Shown here: positions 16,692-28,788 of the stretch, piece after piece | Layout of the letters: each line of letters begins with the position of its first letter | How positions within the stretch are numbered: the first letter of the stretch is position 1 | NCBI RefSeq assembly: GCF_021432385.1 | Contig: NZ_JAEACT010000003.1 | Span: 682,001-746,000, forward strand | Length of the DNA: 64,000 nucleotides | Direction: 5' to 3' | Source: Clostridium hydrogenum | GTDB taxonomy: Bacteria; Bacillota; Clostridia; Clostridiales; Clostridiaceae | The notes under the pieces: model-generated | Database searches by the model: none | Seen by the model: only the letters and a program-made list of their open reading frames with translations | What the model was told of the DNA's origin: nothing | Translations under genes and position numbers: made by a program

Positions 16692-18356
16692 TCACATATT
16701 ATTAATCAAATACACCCTAGCTTCATATGGTCTTAATTTAATTTTCTCAATTTCATAAGAATCAACATTATAATTTGAAATAAGTAGCTCATTTTTGTTA
16801 TATTTTATATCCTCTGGCAAATCAAATTGAGGGCTTTTATCACTAAAATTACACATTACAAGCAAAGTTTCATTATTTAATTTTCTTAAATATGCATATA
16901 TATTTTCATCCTCTTCAAGAATAAGCTCATATTTTCCGTAAGCTATAATTTCATGCTTTTTTCTCAAAGCTATAAGCTTTCTATAGTAATTAAACACAGA
17001 AGCTTCATCCCCTATTTCTATCTTTGCATTGATGCTTTTATAATTAGAATTTACCTTTATCCACGGTATTCCTTTTGTAAATCCAGCATTAGACGAGTCA
17101 TCCCATTGAAATGGTGTTCTAGCATTATCTCTTCCTCTTTTATAAATTGCCTCCATCATTTCTTCTTTACTCTTCCTACCACTTCCGACATAATCCCTAT
17201 ATGCGTTAATTGTTTCAATGTCTCTATAATCGTATATATTTTCAAATTTAACATTTGTCATTCCAAGTTCTTCTCCTTGGTAAATATAAGGCGTCCCCTT
17301 CATCATATGGATACATGTAGCAAGCATTTTTGCTGACTCTACCCTATACTCTGTATCATTACCAAATCTTGAAACTGATCTTGGTTGATCATGATTACTT
17401 AAGTACAAACTATTCCAGCCTTCTTCCTCAAGTACATTTTCCCACTTTGACATTATTCTTTTAAATTCTTTTAAGCTGAATTCACTTTTCCCCCATTTTC
17501 CTTCTTCTCCATCGCCTATACCTACATGTTCAAATTGAAATACCATATTAAGTTCATTTCTATTTTCTCCAACAAATTTTAAAGCCTCGTAAGGATTTAC
17601 ACCGGGTGTTTCACCAACTGTCATAATATCGTAGTGACTTAAAACTTCACTATTCATATCTTTCAAATATCTATGAACCCTTGCTGAATTTATATTCACT
17701 TCATTTGAATTAGGCTTGTCATCACCATCTTCAATGTCCTTTGCTATTAAACTTATAACATCCATTCTAAAACCATCTATTCCTTTATCAAGCCACCACT
17801 TCATCATGTCAAAAACTTCTTTTCTAACTTCAGGGTTTTCCCAATTTAAATCTGTCTGCTTTTTAGAAAATAAATGAAGATAATACATATCTGTATTTTT
17901 ATCATATTCCCAAGCAGAGCCGCTAAAGTAAGAACCCCAATTGTTAGGCGGTCCACCATTTTTACCATTTCTCCAAATATAATAATCTCTATATTTATTA
18001 TTCTTTGATTTTCTACTTTCTTTAAACCATTTATGTTCATCGGAGGTGTGATTTACGACTAAGTCCATTACTATTTTTAGGTTTCTCTTATGCGCCTCCT
18101 CTAATAAAAGTTGAAAATCTTCCATAGTACCAAATTCCTTCATTATATCCTTATAATCACTTATATCATATCCATTGTCATCATTAGGTGATTTATAAAT
18201 AGGAGATAGCCATATTATACCAACGCCAAGTTTTTTAAGGTAATCAAGTTCAGCAATTATACCTTGTAAATCTCCAATACCATCACCATTACTGTCTTTA
18301 AAACTTCTTGGATAAATTTGATACACAACGCTTTCTTTCCACCAACTTTTTTTCAT
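16692..18356 (-). CDS. malL: oligo-1,6-glucosidase / alpha-glucosidase (GH13_31)
   Basis: 554 residues, the usual family length. Residues 1-20 carry WWKESVVYQIYPRSF and residues 21-30 the DSNGDGIGDL motif. Catalytic residues are visible: nucleophile Asp199 in DGFRMDVI, acid/base Glu249 in VGETPG, and Asp323 in SNHDQPR. Val200 directly after the nucleophile is the residue known in this subfamily to favour alpha-1,6 (isomaltose-type) over alpha-1,4 linkages. It is cytoplasmic, with no signal peptide, so it would act on imported oligosaccharides. It is the last gene of the glycoside cluster, 15 bp after the permease remnant. The gene symbol is given by similarity. Confidence 0.9.
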   Translation of the reverse strand: MKKSWWKESVVYQIYPRSFKDSNGDGIGDLQGIIAELDYLKKLGVGIIWLSPIYKSPNDDNGYDISDYKDIMKEFGTMEDFQLLLEEAHKRNLKIVMDLVVNHTSDEHKWFKESRKSKNNKYRDYYIWRNGKNGGPPNNWGSYFSGSAWEYDKNTDMYYLHLFSKKQTDLNWENPEVRKEVFDMMKWWLDKGIDGFRMDVISLIAKDIEDGDDKPNSNEVNINSARVHRYLKDMNSEVLSHYDIMTVGETPGVNPYEALKFVGENRNELNMVFQFEHVGIGDGEEGKWGKSEFSLKEFKRIMSKWENVLEEEGWNSLYLSNHDQPRSVSRFGNDTEYRVESAKMLATCIHMMKGTPYIYQGEELGMTNVKFENIYDYRDIETINAYRDYVGSGRKSKEEMMEAIYKRGRDNARTPFQWDDSSNAGFTKGIPWIKVNSNYKSINAKIEIGDEASVFNYYRKLIALRKKHEIIAYGKYELILEEDENIYAYLRKLNNETLLVMCNFSDKSPQFDLPEDIKYNKNELLISNYNVDSYEIEKIKLRPYEARVYLINNM

Positions 18357-18371
18357 TATATCAATCTCCTC

Positions 18372-18617
18372 TTATTGCTTAATTGCTCCTTTAGTAACAC
18401 CTGCTATAATCCACTTTTGTGCAAATACATAAATTACAACTAACGGTAATAGCGCAAGAATATATGATGCAAATGCTAAATTATAATCCGTACTAAATTG
18501 TGATTGAAATACATATTGAACAAGTGGTAAGGTTTCTTGTTCTGGTTTTGTTAAAATAACTAAAGGAAGCATAAAATCATTCCAAGTTGTATATCTATAC
18601 TGCCAAATTTCTATTAT
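18372..18617 (-). pseudogene. C-terminal remnant of a sugar ABC permease (MalG/LacG type)
   Basis: The readable frame IWQYRYTTWNDF runs into LPLVILTKPEQETLPL and a final membrane segment ending WIIAGVTKGAIKQ. This is the conserved end of carbohydrate ABC permeases of the MalG type. An in-frame stop (18618-18620) lies immediately before it, and no N-terminal two thirds, partner permease or binding protein is nearby. The intact glycosidase genes on both sides suggest a deletion that removed the transporter genes from the cluster (inference). A 66-codon ORF remains from ATG 18572 but is unlikely to function. Confidence 0.8.
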
Positions 18618-18633
18618 TTATTTTCCCACCTAA

Positions 18634-19761
18634 TTACCAAAATAACATTTTCTCATTATTTAGTATTGAAATTCCCTCCACAAAAAAATAGTCTCCATAA
18701 ATTAATGGAACATCCAAATTCTTTTGCTGCATAAAATGGCCGGTACCGTGTTTAAGCAAACCCTCTTCTTCCAAATCACCAGTTGTTGCACATTCAAGAT
18801 ACAAATTTTTAAGCATATTTTCTCCTTCATCTGCATAAAGTTCTGCCTCAAATTCCGAAACGTATTTTGATAAAAGTAAAAGCCCACAAGCTGCTATCGC
18901 TCCCGCTGAAGAATCTGGATAACGGTATTTTATACTTCCATCCTCTGGTAATCTAAAATCCCAAAGAGGATACTTTTTTCCTTGCATATTAGCCATAAAG
19001 TAATGTGCTACCTTTTTGGCTGCATTAAGCATTTCAACATTCTTTGTATACTTATAGGAAAGCGTAAAACCATAGATGGCCCAAGCACAGCCCCTTGACC
19101 ATGCACTGTTAACATCGAATCCTTGTCCACCAGTTTTTTCTACAACTTCACCTGTTTCTGGATCAAATATAACCGTATGGTAAATCGAACCATCCTCCCT
19201 CACAAAATTGCTAAGTACTGTCTTTGCGTGCTCTTCAGCTAAATTTCTAAATCTAGGATCTCCAGTTTCTTCTGATGCCCAATATAGTATTGGAAGATTC
19301 ATCATAGAATCCATAATAACTACTCCTCTATTATCATCATCTTTATTCCATGGATTCCATGCCCTAATAAAATTTCCTTTTACATTAAATCTTGCCATGA
19401 GCAAATTAGCTGCAAGTAAGGCTCTTTTTCTTGATTTGCTATTTCCTGTTATTTTATAGTTTGCTACACTTGTTAATGTCCACATAAATCCCAAATCATG
19501 ATCTACTAATTCAACATCATTTAATAAATAATCCATTTTTTCTTCACAATTTTCTGCCGTAATTCTTAAACTTTCATTTTTGCTTTTAAGATAAACCCTC
19601 CACAAAATACCCGGCCAAAATCCTGCTGTCCACCACTGCGGACTTTCCAATACATAATGCTTATTTTTAACCGAATGCGGAAAACCTGCTCCTATCCTTT
19701 CATTATTTATATAAGTTTTTTGTTCAATAAATTTCCAAGCATCTTGTTGCCACTGATTCAT
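18634..19761 (-). CDS. GH88-type unsaturated glucuronyl hydrolase
   Basis: 375 residues of the (alpha/alpha)6-barrel GH88 family, which hydrolyses the unsaturated uronic acid left by polysaccharide lyases. Family landmarks are visible: WWTAGFWPGILW near residue 45, VDHDLGFMW at about 95 and VIMDSMMNLPILYWA at about 155 (the two aspartates expected at the active site), and GCAWAIYGF. There is no signal peptide, so it acts in the cytoplasm. It lies in the glycoside cluster between the LUD protein and the permease remnant; GGGGGG precedes the ATG. GH105 is a less likely alternative. Confidence 0.82.
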   Translation of the reverse strand: MNQWQQDAWKFIEQKTYINNERIGAGFPHSVKNKHYVLESPQWWTAGFWPGILWRVYLKSKNESLRITAENCEEKMDYLLNDVELVDHDLGFMWTLTSVANYKITGNSKSRKRALLAANLLMARFNVKGNFIRAWNPWNKDDDNRGVVIMDSMMNLPILYWASEETGDPRFRNLAEEHAKTVLSNFVREDGSIYHTVIFDPETGEVVEKTGGQGFDVNSAWSRGCAWAIYGFTLSYKYTKNVEMLNAAKKVAHYFMANMQGKKYPLWDFRLPEDGSIKYRYPDSSAGAIAACGLLLLSKYVSEFEAELYADEGENMLKNLYLECATTGDLEEEGLLKHGTGHFMQQKNLDVPLIYGDYFFVEGISILNNEKMLFW

Positions 19762-19781
19762 AAAAAGCCCCCCCTAATCCC

Positions 19782-20420
19782 TTAAAACCCTAACTCTTCT
19801 GCAACCATGATTATTGTTATTCTATCTTTTTCTTTACGACCATTCCTTATTATTCCTGTATAATTACATACAGAACTTTGTGATTCACAATGCATACATC
19901 TGCCAGTTTCGGTGCAAGGAGCCTTATGATGAACTCTTGTTGCATTCATGGGTGCTATTTCTTCTATTCTTCTAAAAGCCTCATCCAAATTTTCTACAAC
20001 TTTATTAGCACCTGCAACTATAATTACTTTTTTAGGTCCAATAATCATGGATGCAACTCTATTTCCTGACGAATCTGTGTTAACAAGTTCTCCATTTCTT
20101 GTTATTGCATTAGTACTTGAAACAAAATAATCTGATAATAACGATTGCCTATAAACCTCATATAATTCCTCATATGACATAGGCTTAAATCTATCAAAGA
20201 ACTTGTATTTTTCACTTCTAAATTCTTCCGTCATTCCCATAGCTCCAAGAGTTTCTGATCCACCTACAGATATGCTCGCCCCTTCTGGTATTAAATTCAA
20301 AACTTTCTTTTTAGCTTCTTCTTTGTCTTCGGCATAATAGCTTACATATCCTTTATCCTTTAAAATTTCAACCATTTCTTTTGCTAATAGTTGATACTTT
20401 ATTTTTTTATACTTATTCAT
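19782..20420 (-). CDS. LUD-domain protein (LutC / YkgG-like, DUF162)
   Basis: About 212 residues. It has the LUD fold pattern: GASISVGGSETLGAMGM, DYFVSSTNAITRNGELVN, GNRVASMIIGPKKVIIVAGANKV and AEELGF at the end. Related LutC proteins take part in lactate oxidation with LutA and LutB, which are absent here, so a stand-alone role is likely. The cysteine cluster CTETGRCMHCESQSSVC near residues 170-190 could hold a metal or Fe-S centre and is a feature of the stand-alone clade. The start at ATG 20420 has GGAGG eight bases upstream and overlaps the GH95 stop by 8 bp, so it is coupled to that gene. Confidence 0.82.
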   Translation of the reverse strand: MNKYKKIKYQLLAKEMVEILKDKGYVSYYAEDKEEAKKKVLNLIPEGASISVGGSETLGAMGMTEEFRSEKYKFFDRFKPMSYEELYEVYRQSLLSDYFVSSTNAITRNGELVNTDSSGNRVASMIIGPKKVIIVAGANKVVENLDEAFRRIEEIAPMNATRVHHKAPCTETGRCMHCESQSSVCNYTGIIRNGRKEKDRITIIMVAEELGF

Positions 20421-22572
20421 GCTCGTTGCCTCCAATTAAAATATAATCTTCTAATTTTCCATTACGCCATTTAATGTCAATGCTTTTTCCATTTTTAATC
20501 CTCAAGCCTTTAACATAGCCTTCATCAAATTGCTTTGGTAAAGCAGGTAATATTTTTATTTTTCCATTTCTGTCTTGTACAAGCATGTTGGCAATCCCTG
20601 CAGTACCACCAAAATTGCCATCAATCTGAAAAGGTGGGTGAGCATCCCATAGATTATCATAGGTAGAACGTGTTAACAGAGTTTTTAAATATTTATATAA
20701 ATTTTCACCATCTTCTAACATGGCAAACATATTTACAATCCATGCACAACTCCAACCAGTATATCCTCCACCATTTTCTAAACGCAGCATTAATGATTTT
20801 CGGCAGGCTTCTACTAACTTGTCATCATCTGCAAATATTTCTGAAGGAAAAAGTCCATATAAATGTGAAATATGTCTATGCCCTGGTTCATTTTCTTCAA
20901 ACTCCTTATGCCATTCTAAAAGTTGTCCTTTACTTCCAATTTTAAATGGAGTAAGCTTTTTTAATATTTCATAAATATCATCAAGAATATCATCATCTAT
21001 GTTCAATATTTTACAAGTTTTTTGAAAGTTTCCAAAGACTTCTCTTATAAGTTCTAAATCCATAGCTGATGACATTGCAACACAACTTGTTCCACCATTT
21101 TCAGTTTTAAATCTATTTTCAGGCGAAGTAGATGGACATGTAACATATTTTCCATCATACTCAAAAATCCAATCTATAAAAAATAATGAAGCTTCTCTTA
21201 ATATAGGATAAACTGTATCTTTCAAAAAATTTTTGTCAGGATTATATTCATAATGCTTAAATAATTCGCTTGTTAGCCATGCACCTCCCATAGGCCACAT
21301 TGACCATGTTACCGAGTTGCTACTTCCCCTATTCTCTCCATGTGCAATACCAGCGGGATTAGTACTGCACCAATAATCTGCATTATGATGATGTACAAAG
21401 CCTCTACAATTGTAATGAATTTTTGCCGTTTTCTTACCTTCTTCACAAATCTTTTTTACAAACTCAAAATAAGGCTCCAAGCATTCCTGCAAATTACAAC
21501 TTTGAGCAGGCCAATAATTCATTTCTGCATTTATATTTGTTGTCCAATTGCTACTCCAGGGAGCTCTCAATTCCCAGTTCCATATTCCCTGTAAATTAGC
21601 TGGAAGGCTCCCCTCCCTTGAAGAACTAATTAAAAGATAGCGGCCATATTGAAAATACAGAGCATATAATCCATTATCCTTATTTCCTTTGCGTAAATTT
21701 TCAAGTCTTTCATTAGTTGGAAGTTTACTTTGTTCTCCAAGGTATAGTTCCACCTTATCATATATTGACCTATAATCCTTTATATGTGCAGCTTTAATTG
21801 CTTCATAGTTCATAATAGAACCAGCTTCATACTTCCCTGGCTTCACCGCAGAAAATGCAAATATTACAGTAGACGCATTAATAATATTGAGTTTGTCTTT
21901 CTCTTTTATAATTTCTCCATCAGAATAAAATACTCGCAATTCTGCTTCATATTCCATTCCTCTATGCCCTTGAATAATTGGATTCGCCGCTTCATTAATA
22001 TATGATGGATCTACATGTTCTGGGCATTTGCCTTTTATTTTAATTCCTCTTTCAGAATATTCAGCACAATATTGTATTTGCGATTCATAAGAAACAGAAA
22101 GATTAATAGCCGATTTATCCGAGCTAACCTTCATAAATATAGCCTTAGCTGGATAGCTTGCAAAATATTCTCTTCGATATGATTTTCCATCTGTTTCATA
22201 AGTTATAGTTGCAATTGAATTATCTATTTCTAAAATCCTTTTATAATTTAAAACTTCTTTAGAATGGTGAAAATCTAATAATAAATCGCCTAAAGGCAAA
22301 TAGCTTTCATTATATTCGCCTAGCATATTATCTTGAATAAGCTTCTCTGCCTCTTCATACTCTTCTTTTATTATCATCTGACGAGCTTTATCAAGATACT
22401 TAATGGCATCATGATTATTTTTATCATGATAATATCCAGACCATATACTTTCCTCATTTAGACCTAACCGTTCTCTTTCACTTCCTCCCCAAATCATAGC
22501 TCCAAGACTTCCATTACCTATAGGTAAAGTTTCTTCCCACTTTTCTGCTGGTTTAGTGTAAAACAACCTCAT
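20413..22572 (-). CDS. GH95 alpha-L-fucosidase family enzyme
   Basis: 719 residues. The N-terminal PIGNGSLGAMIWGG and LNEESIWSG are hallmarks of GH95. Catalytic-site residues are visible: the NINAEMNYWP segment (the two asparagines known to assist the nucleophilic water), Glu485 in TSPENRF as general acid, and Asp651 in QIDGNFGG. No signal peptide is seen, so it would act on imported fucosylated oligosaccharides. The family also contains L-galactosidases, so the sugar is not certain. It is the second gene of the cluster, 42 bp after lacZ, with AAGGAG ten bases before the ATG. Confidence 0.87.
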   Translation of the reverse strand: MRLFYTKPAEKWEETLPIGNGSLGAMIWGGSERERLGLNEESIWSGYYHDKNNHDAIKYLDKARQMIIKEEYEEAEKLIQDNMLGEYNESYLPLGDLLLDFHHSKEVLNYKRILEIDNSIATITYETDGKSYRREYFASYPAKAIFMKVSSDKSAINLSVSYESQIQYCAEYSERGIKIKGKCPEHVDPSYINEAANPIIQGHRGMEYEAELRVFYSDGEIIKEKDKLNIINASTVIFAFSAVKPGKYEAGSIMNYEAIKAAHIKDYRSIYDKVELYLGEQSKLPTNERLENLRKGNKDNGLYALYFQYGRYLLISSSREGSLPANLQGIWNWELRAPWSSNWTTNINAEMNYWPAQSCNLQECLEPYFEFVKKICEEGKKTAKIHYNCRGFVHHHNADYWCSTNPAGIAHGENRGSSNSVTWSMWPMGGAWLTSELFKHYEYNPDKNFLKDTVYPILREASLFFIDWIFEYDGKYVTCPSTSPENRFKTENGGTSCVAMSSAMDLELIREVFGNFQKTCKILNIDDDILDDIYEILKKLTPFKIGSKGQLLEWHKEFEENEPGHRHISHLYGLFPSEIFADDDKLVEACRKSLMLRLENGGGYTGWSCAWIVNMFAMLEDGENLYKYLKTLLTRSTYDNLWDAHPPFQIDGNFGGTAGIANMLVQDRNGKIKILPALPKQFDEGYVKGLRIKNGKSIDIKWRNGKLEDYILIGGNEHE

Positions 22573-22614
22573 TTTAGATCAACTCCTTATTGTAAATTTT
22601 ACATCTTTCATATA

Positions 22615-25635
<3,021 letters not shown>

Positions 25636-25753
25636 CTATATCACCTCTACAAAGTTTTTAACACAAGACATTTATCTTAATTATATAGTTTGCCTAAGTT
25701 CATTAACATAAACTTTTTAACGCAATACATGTAGAAAATAACTATTTCTTCAA

Positions 25754-25782
25754 TAGACACTTTAATGTAAGAATGCTATAAT
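25754..25782 (+). promoter_or_regulatory. promoter of the AraC regulator
   Basis: TAGACA (25754-25759) and TATAAT (25777-25782) with 17-bp spacing lie about 40 bp before the ATG. In the same intergenic region the lacZ side, on the minus strand, shows TATAAT without a matching -35. Confidence 0.65.
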
Positions 25783-25820
25783 GTCTGTAAATATATACAA
25801 ATCTTAGTGGGGTATTTATT

Positions 25821-26681
25821 ATGCTAAATATAACTGGATACTATCAAGAAGAGGTCTTTGAAGGAATTGAAGACAATAGCGATGACATTATTGTAAATAG
25901 TGCAGGACATCAAAAATTAATAACAAAAAATAAATTTGAAACAGTACGCCCATGTGGACGTCGAGATTTTCAAATTCTTTATGTTGCAAGCGGACTTGGT
26001 CATTATAAATTGGGAAATTCTTTTGAAACTGCAGAAGAAGGAACCTTTATCATATACTTTCCAAATCACGAGCAAAATTATCATTACTTTCTTTGTGAAA
26101 ATCCCGAAATATATTGGATTCATTTCACAGGATATAATGCTCTATCTTTATTAGAAAATTCCGGTTACTCGCATACTGGTTTTTATAAAATAGCAAGAAA
26201 TAATAAATACAACGAATTGTTTAATAGAATAATTCAAGAAATCCAACTAAAGCGATCTAATTATTTACTTTTATCAAAATTATATTTACAGGAAATTGTG
26301 GCAAATATGTCCCGTGATAGTTCAGAACATAATACGCCACACTATTCTAAAAACGATATAATTTTTAATGCAATACAATTTTTTCAATGCAACTATAAGC
26401 AGGATATTAATATTGAAAAATTTGCACTAGAAAATAATTTAAGTTACAACTACTTTATAAAAATATTTAAAAATTTTACTCAAATGACGCCCAATCAATA
26501 CGTTATTCAAGCTCGCTTATCAAAAGCTAAAAATCTACTTCTTGATTCTAACTATAATGTATGTGAGATTGCTGCTATGATTGGATATGATAATCCACTG
26601 TACTTCAGTCATATTTTTAAAAAATACACAGGAAACACACCAACTGACTTCAGAAATAAAATTAGAAATATTGCAACATAA
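25821..26681 (+). CDS. AraC-family transcriptional regulator beside lacZ
   Basis: 286 residues. The N-terminal half (about 30-150) looks like the cupin ligand-binding domain of sugar-responsive AraC proteins (GLGHYKLGN, GTFIIYFPNHEQNYHYF, WIHFTGYNA). The C-terminal 100 residues carry two helix-turn-helix motifs, with FALENNLSYNYFIKIFKNF and the signature ending IAAMIGYDNPLYFSHIFKKYTG. It is transcribed divergently from lacZ and likely activates the 16692-25635 cluster when its sugar is present (inference from position). Confidence 0.88.
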   Translation: MLNITGYYQEEVFEGIEDNSDDIIVNSAGHQKLITKNKFETVRPCGRRDFQILYVASGLGHYKLGNSFETAEEGTFIIYFPNHEQNYHYFLCENPEIYWIHFTGYNALSLLENSGYSHTGFYKIARNNKYNELFNRIIQEIQLKRSNYLLLSKLYLQEIVANMSRDSSEHNTPHYSKNDIIFNAIQFFQCNYKQDINIEKFALENNLSYNYFIKIFKNFTQMTPNQYVIQARLSKAKNLLLDSNYNVCEIAAMIGYDNPLYFSHIFKKYTGNTPTDFRNKIRNIAT

Positions 26682-26709
26682 AATTTAACATTAAGCATAT
26701 TATAAAAAA

Positions 26710-28362
26710 TTAGTTCATATATTCATTTTTTAATTTTGAGATTTTATCTAGAAGCTCCTTATATTCTTTATCAAGTTCTTCTATATTATCCTTTTTACCT
26801 GGCATAGATAACCTTCCTATAATTTCAGATAGCTTATTTTCTAAAATCATTTTTTTGTTTTTAATATCAACATTTATATCTTTAGGTTTACTTATAAATT
26901 TTAAATACTCATCATAACTTCCTCTAAATGTAGATATCTTATGATTTTTTATAGTTAGTATATCTGTTGCAACCTTCTTTACAAATTTTCTGTCATGAGA
27001 TACAAATAAAATCGTTCCATTGTAATCCGTCAAAACATCTTCTAAGGCTTCAATTGAATACAAATCTAAATAATTAGTTGGTTCATCCAATATTAACATA
27101 TTGCTTCCTGATAAAATTATTTTTGCAAAAGAAAGTTTTACTCTCTCTCCACCACTTAAAACAGAAACTTTTTTATATACATCTTCTCTTTTAAACAAAA
27201 GCCTTGATAAAGTTAGCCTTGCAAAATCCTCGTTATAAACAGAAGTACTCATTACATTCTTGAGCATTGTCATATGTTCATCCAATATGCTTAAGTCCTG
27301 ACTAAAATATCCTATATCTATAGCTTTTGAAAGCTTTATTTTTTCTTCACTATTTAATATCATCTTTATTAAAGTTGTTTTCCCTGAGCCATTGTCTCCC
27401 ATCAAAGCTACTTTAGTTCCACTAAATATTTCAAATTCAGCATTATTAAATATTACTCTTTTCCCAAATGCTTTATTTATATTTTCGCCAGCTACAGCAA
27501 CTTTAGAATGTACCTTGTTTAAGGCTTCAAAATCAATATTTGTCTTTTCTACATTTACAACCTTTTCTTTCACCTCTAAGTGTTCGATTCTTGAATATAT
27601 AGCTTTTCTAGTTTTATCTAATTTTGCCTTTGACTTTTGATTTCCCATTTTCCTATGAAGCCTAGCCTCGGAATTTCCCATTCTTTTAGGCGCTTTCCTC
27701 ATTGACAAAGATTTACTATCAATTTCAATTGCAGCCTTTTCAAGTCTTTCTTTTTCCTTTATATACTCACTATATTCAAATTCTTTTCTCTCTCTTTCTG
27801 CTTTCCTTTGTTCTATAAAACTTGAATAATTTCCATCATATAATTTAACTTTTCCATTTTCAATTTCAAGTATTTTATTGCAAACTTTATCTAAAAGTTC
27901 CCTATCATGTGAAACAAGCATTACAGCTCCACTAAACTTTGAAATCATTTCTTCAAACATTTTTACTGCTGATATATCTAAATTTGAAGTTGGCTCATCC
28001 GCAAATAAAATACTACTTTTTTTACTAAAAGCTTCAGCTATTTTAAATCTTGTCTTTTCTCCGCCGCTTAGATTGTCATTGGTCTTATTCTTCAAATTAA
28101 ATTTACTACATAATTCGTTGTCATTAACATTATAATTAGGTTCTCCAAGCTGACTTATATAGGAATAACTCCCATAATGCTTTATAAACCCTTCATCTTT
28201 TTCCGTGTTTTCACAAAGAATGTTAAGAAGCGTACTTTTACCCGCTCCATTTACTCCAACTATACCTATTTTATCTTCGCTATAAACCTTTAAGTTATCT
28301 ATGTCTAAAATTAATCTATCTCCAAAATATTTTTTCAAATTATTTATTTCCAAATTTAGCAT
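26710..28362 (-). CDS. ABC-F ribosome-protection protein (ARE type, Lsa/Vga/CplR-like)
   Basis: 550 residues with two ATPase domains and no membrane part. Domain 1 has GVNGAGKST, LSGGEKTR and FADEPTSNLD; domain 2 has GDNGSGKTT, LSGGERVKL and LILDEPTNYLD. The linker at about residues 185-275 is long and basic and contains RKAPKRMGNSEARLHRKMG, typical of antibiotic-resistance ABC-F proteins that dislodge lincosamides, pleuromutilins and streptogramin A from the ribosome. The leader upstream has a short peptide ORF and alternative hairpins, fitting induction by ribosome stalling. The 5' region is AT-rich, and GGGAGG lies eight T residues before the ATG. The exact drug range cannot be read from sequence. 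Confidence 0.87.
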   Translation of the reverse strand: MLNLEINNLKKYFGDRLILDIDNLKVYSEDKIGIVGVNGAGKSTLLNILCENTEKDEGFIKHYGSYSYISQLGEPNYNVNDNELCSKFNLKNKTNDNLSGGEKTRFKIAEAFSKKSSILFADEPTSNLDISAVKMFEEMISKFSGAVMLVSHDRELLDKVCNKILEIENGKVKLYDGNYSSFIEQRKAERERKEFEYSEYIKEKERLEKAAIEIDSKSLSMRKAPKRMGNSEARLHRKMGNQKSKAKLDKTRKAIYSRIEHLEVKEKVVNVEKTNIDFEALNKVHSKVAVAGENINKAFGKRVIFNNAEFEIFSGTKVALMGDNGSGKTTLIKMILNSEEKIKLSKAIDIGYFSQDLSILDEHMTMLKNVMSTSVYNEDFARLTLSRLLFKREDVYKKVSVLSGGERVKLSFAKIILSGSNMLILDEPTNYLDLYSIEALEDVLTDYNGTILFVSHDRKFVKKVATDILTIKNHKISTFRGSYDEYLKFISKPKDINVDIKNKKMILENKLSEIIGRLSMPGKKDNIEELDKEYKELLDKISKLKNEYMN

Positions 28363-28423
28363 AAAAAAAATCCTCCCGTTTGTTTAGAGAGGAGTAGATA
28401 CTTCAATTTAATGTACTACAAAT

Positions 28424-28635
28424 CAATTCACAATTCACGGTTCACAATGCACAATGAAGGATAATTTTTCTACGCGAGCGTAGAAAAATCTTAAAACTTA
28501 TTTTTTTATTGCTTACAGAGCAGCACCATATATGGTGTCTAGCAAAACTGACAATATTTAAGTTTCAAGATTTACCTGACGCAAGAAAGGTAAATCCTCC
28601 TTCATTGTGAATTGTGCATCGTGCATTGTGAATTG
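28424..28635 (-). repeat. family R repeat, copy R2 (ATTCACA-type arms)
   Basis: The left arm is made of heptamers ATTCACA, ATTCACG, GTTCACA, ATGCACA, ATGAAGG; the right arm is the inverse (CCTTCAT, TGTGAAT, TGTGCAT, CGTGCAT, TGTGAAT). The first inner hairpin is TTTTTCTACGC-GA-GCGTAGAAAAA, then ATTGCTTACAGAGC, GCACCATATATGGTG, and GATTTACCTGACG. Orientation as R1 and R3. It lies inside the ABC-F attenuator. Confidence 0.88.
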
Positions 28636-28742
28636 CCTTACAAAAGTATGCAGCAATCCTCTCTAGAATATTATTGCATCACAAAAAAACGTACTAAAGT
28701 ACTTAATTTTAAAATATTGTGATGTTGTTTTTCTAAAAAAGA

Positions 28743-28763
28743 TTACTTTCGCATTGGCTGCAT
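28743..28763 (-). CDS. leader peptide MQPMRK of the ABC-F gene
   Basis: ATG-CAG-CCA-ATG-CGA-AAG-TAA on the minus strand, behind GAAAGGGTAAGGT. It starts only about 12 nt after the predicted transcription start, and its coding sequence overlaps region 1 of the attenuator. Short leader peptides of this kind control several ABC-F, erm and cfr genes by drug-induced stalling. A six-codon ORF can occur by chance; its position is the main support. Confidence 0.5.
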   Translation of the reverse strand: MQPMRK

Positions 28764-28788
28764 ACCTTACCCTTTCAAATATTATAAT

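Larger units (their letters stand above)
28363..28786 (-). promoter_or_regulatory. attenuator leader of the ABC-F gene, interrupted by repeat R2
   Basis: On the minus strand: -10 TATAAT (28786-28781), then the leader-peptide ORF. Region 1 (28765-28753, inside that ORF) can pair with region 2 (28657-28646, ATTGCTGCATAC). Alternatively region 2 with its neighbour AGAGAGGA (28664-28657) and ATACTT (28649-28644) can pair with region 3, AAGTAT (28403-28398) and TCCTCTCT (28393-28386). If region 3 is free, its CCTCTC (28392-28387) pairs with GGGAGG (28377-28372), which is both the ribosome site and the base of a stem followed by eight T. This is a complete three-state attenuator. R2 occupies the loop between regions 2 and 3. 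Confidence 0.65.

Noticed and set aside
18372..18572. 66-residue ORF as an intact small membrane protein gene
   Set aside because: Its frame continues upstream into conserved permease sequence until a stop, so it is the end of a truncated permease.
28681..28712. GTAC-TTTA-GTAC hairpin with T run as the ABC-F terminator
   Set aside because: The stem is only four base pairs; the larger alternative pairings described for the leader are much better supported.
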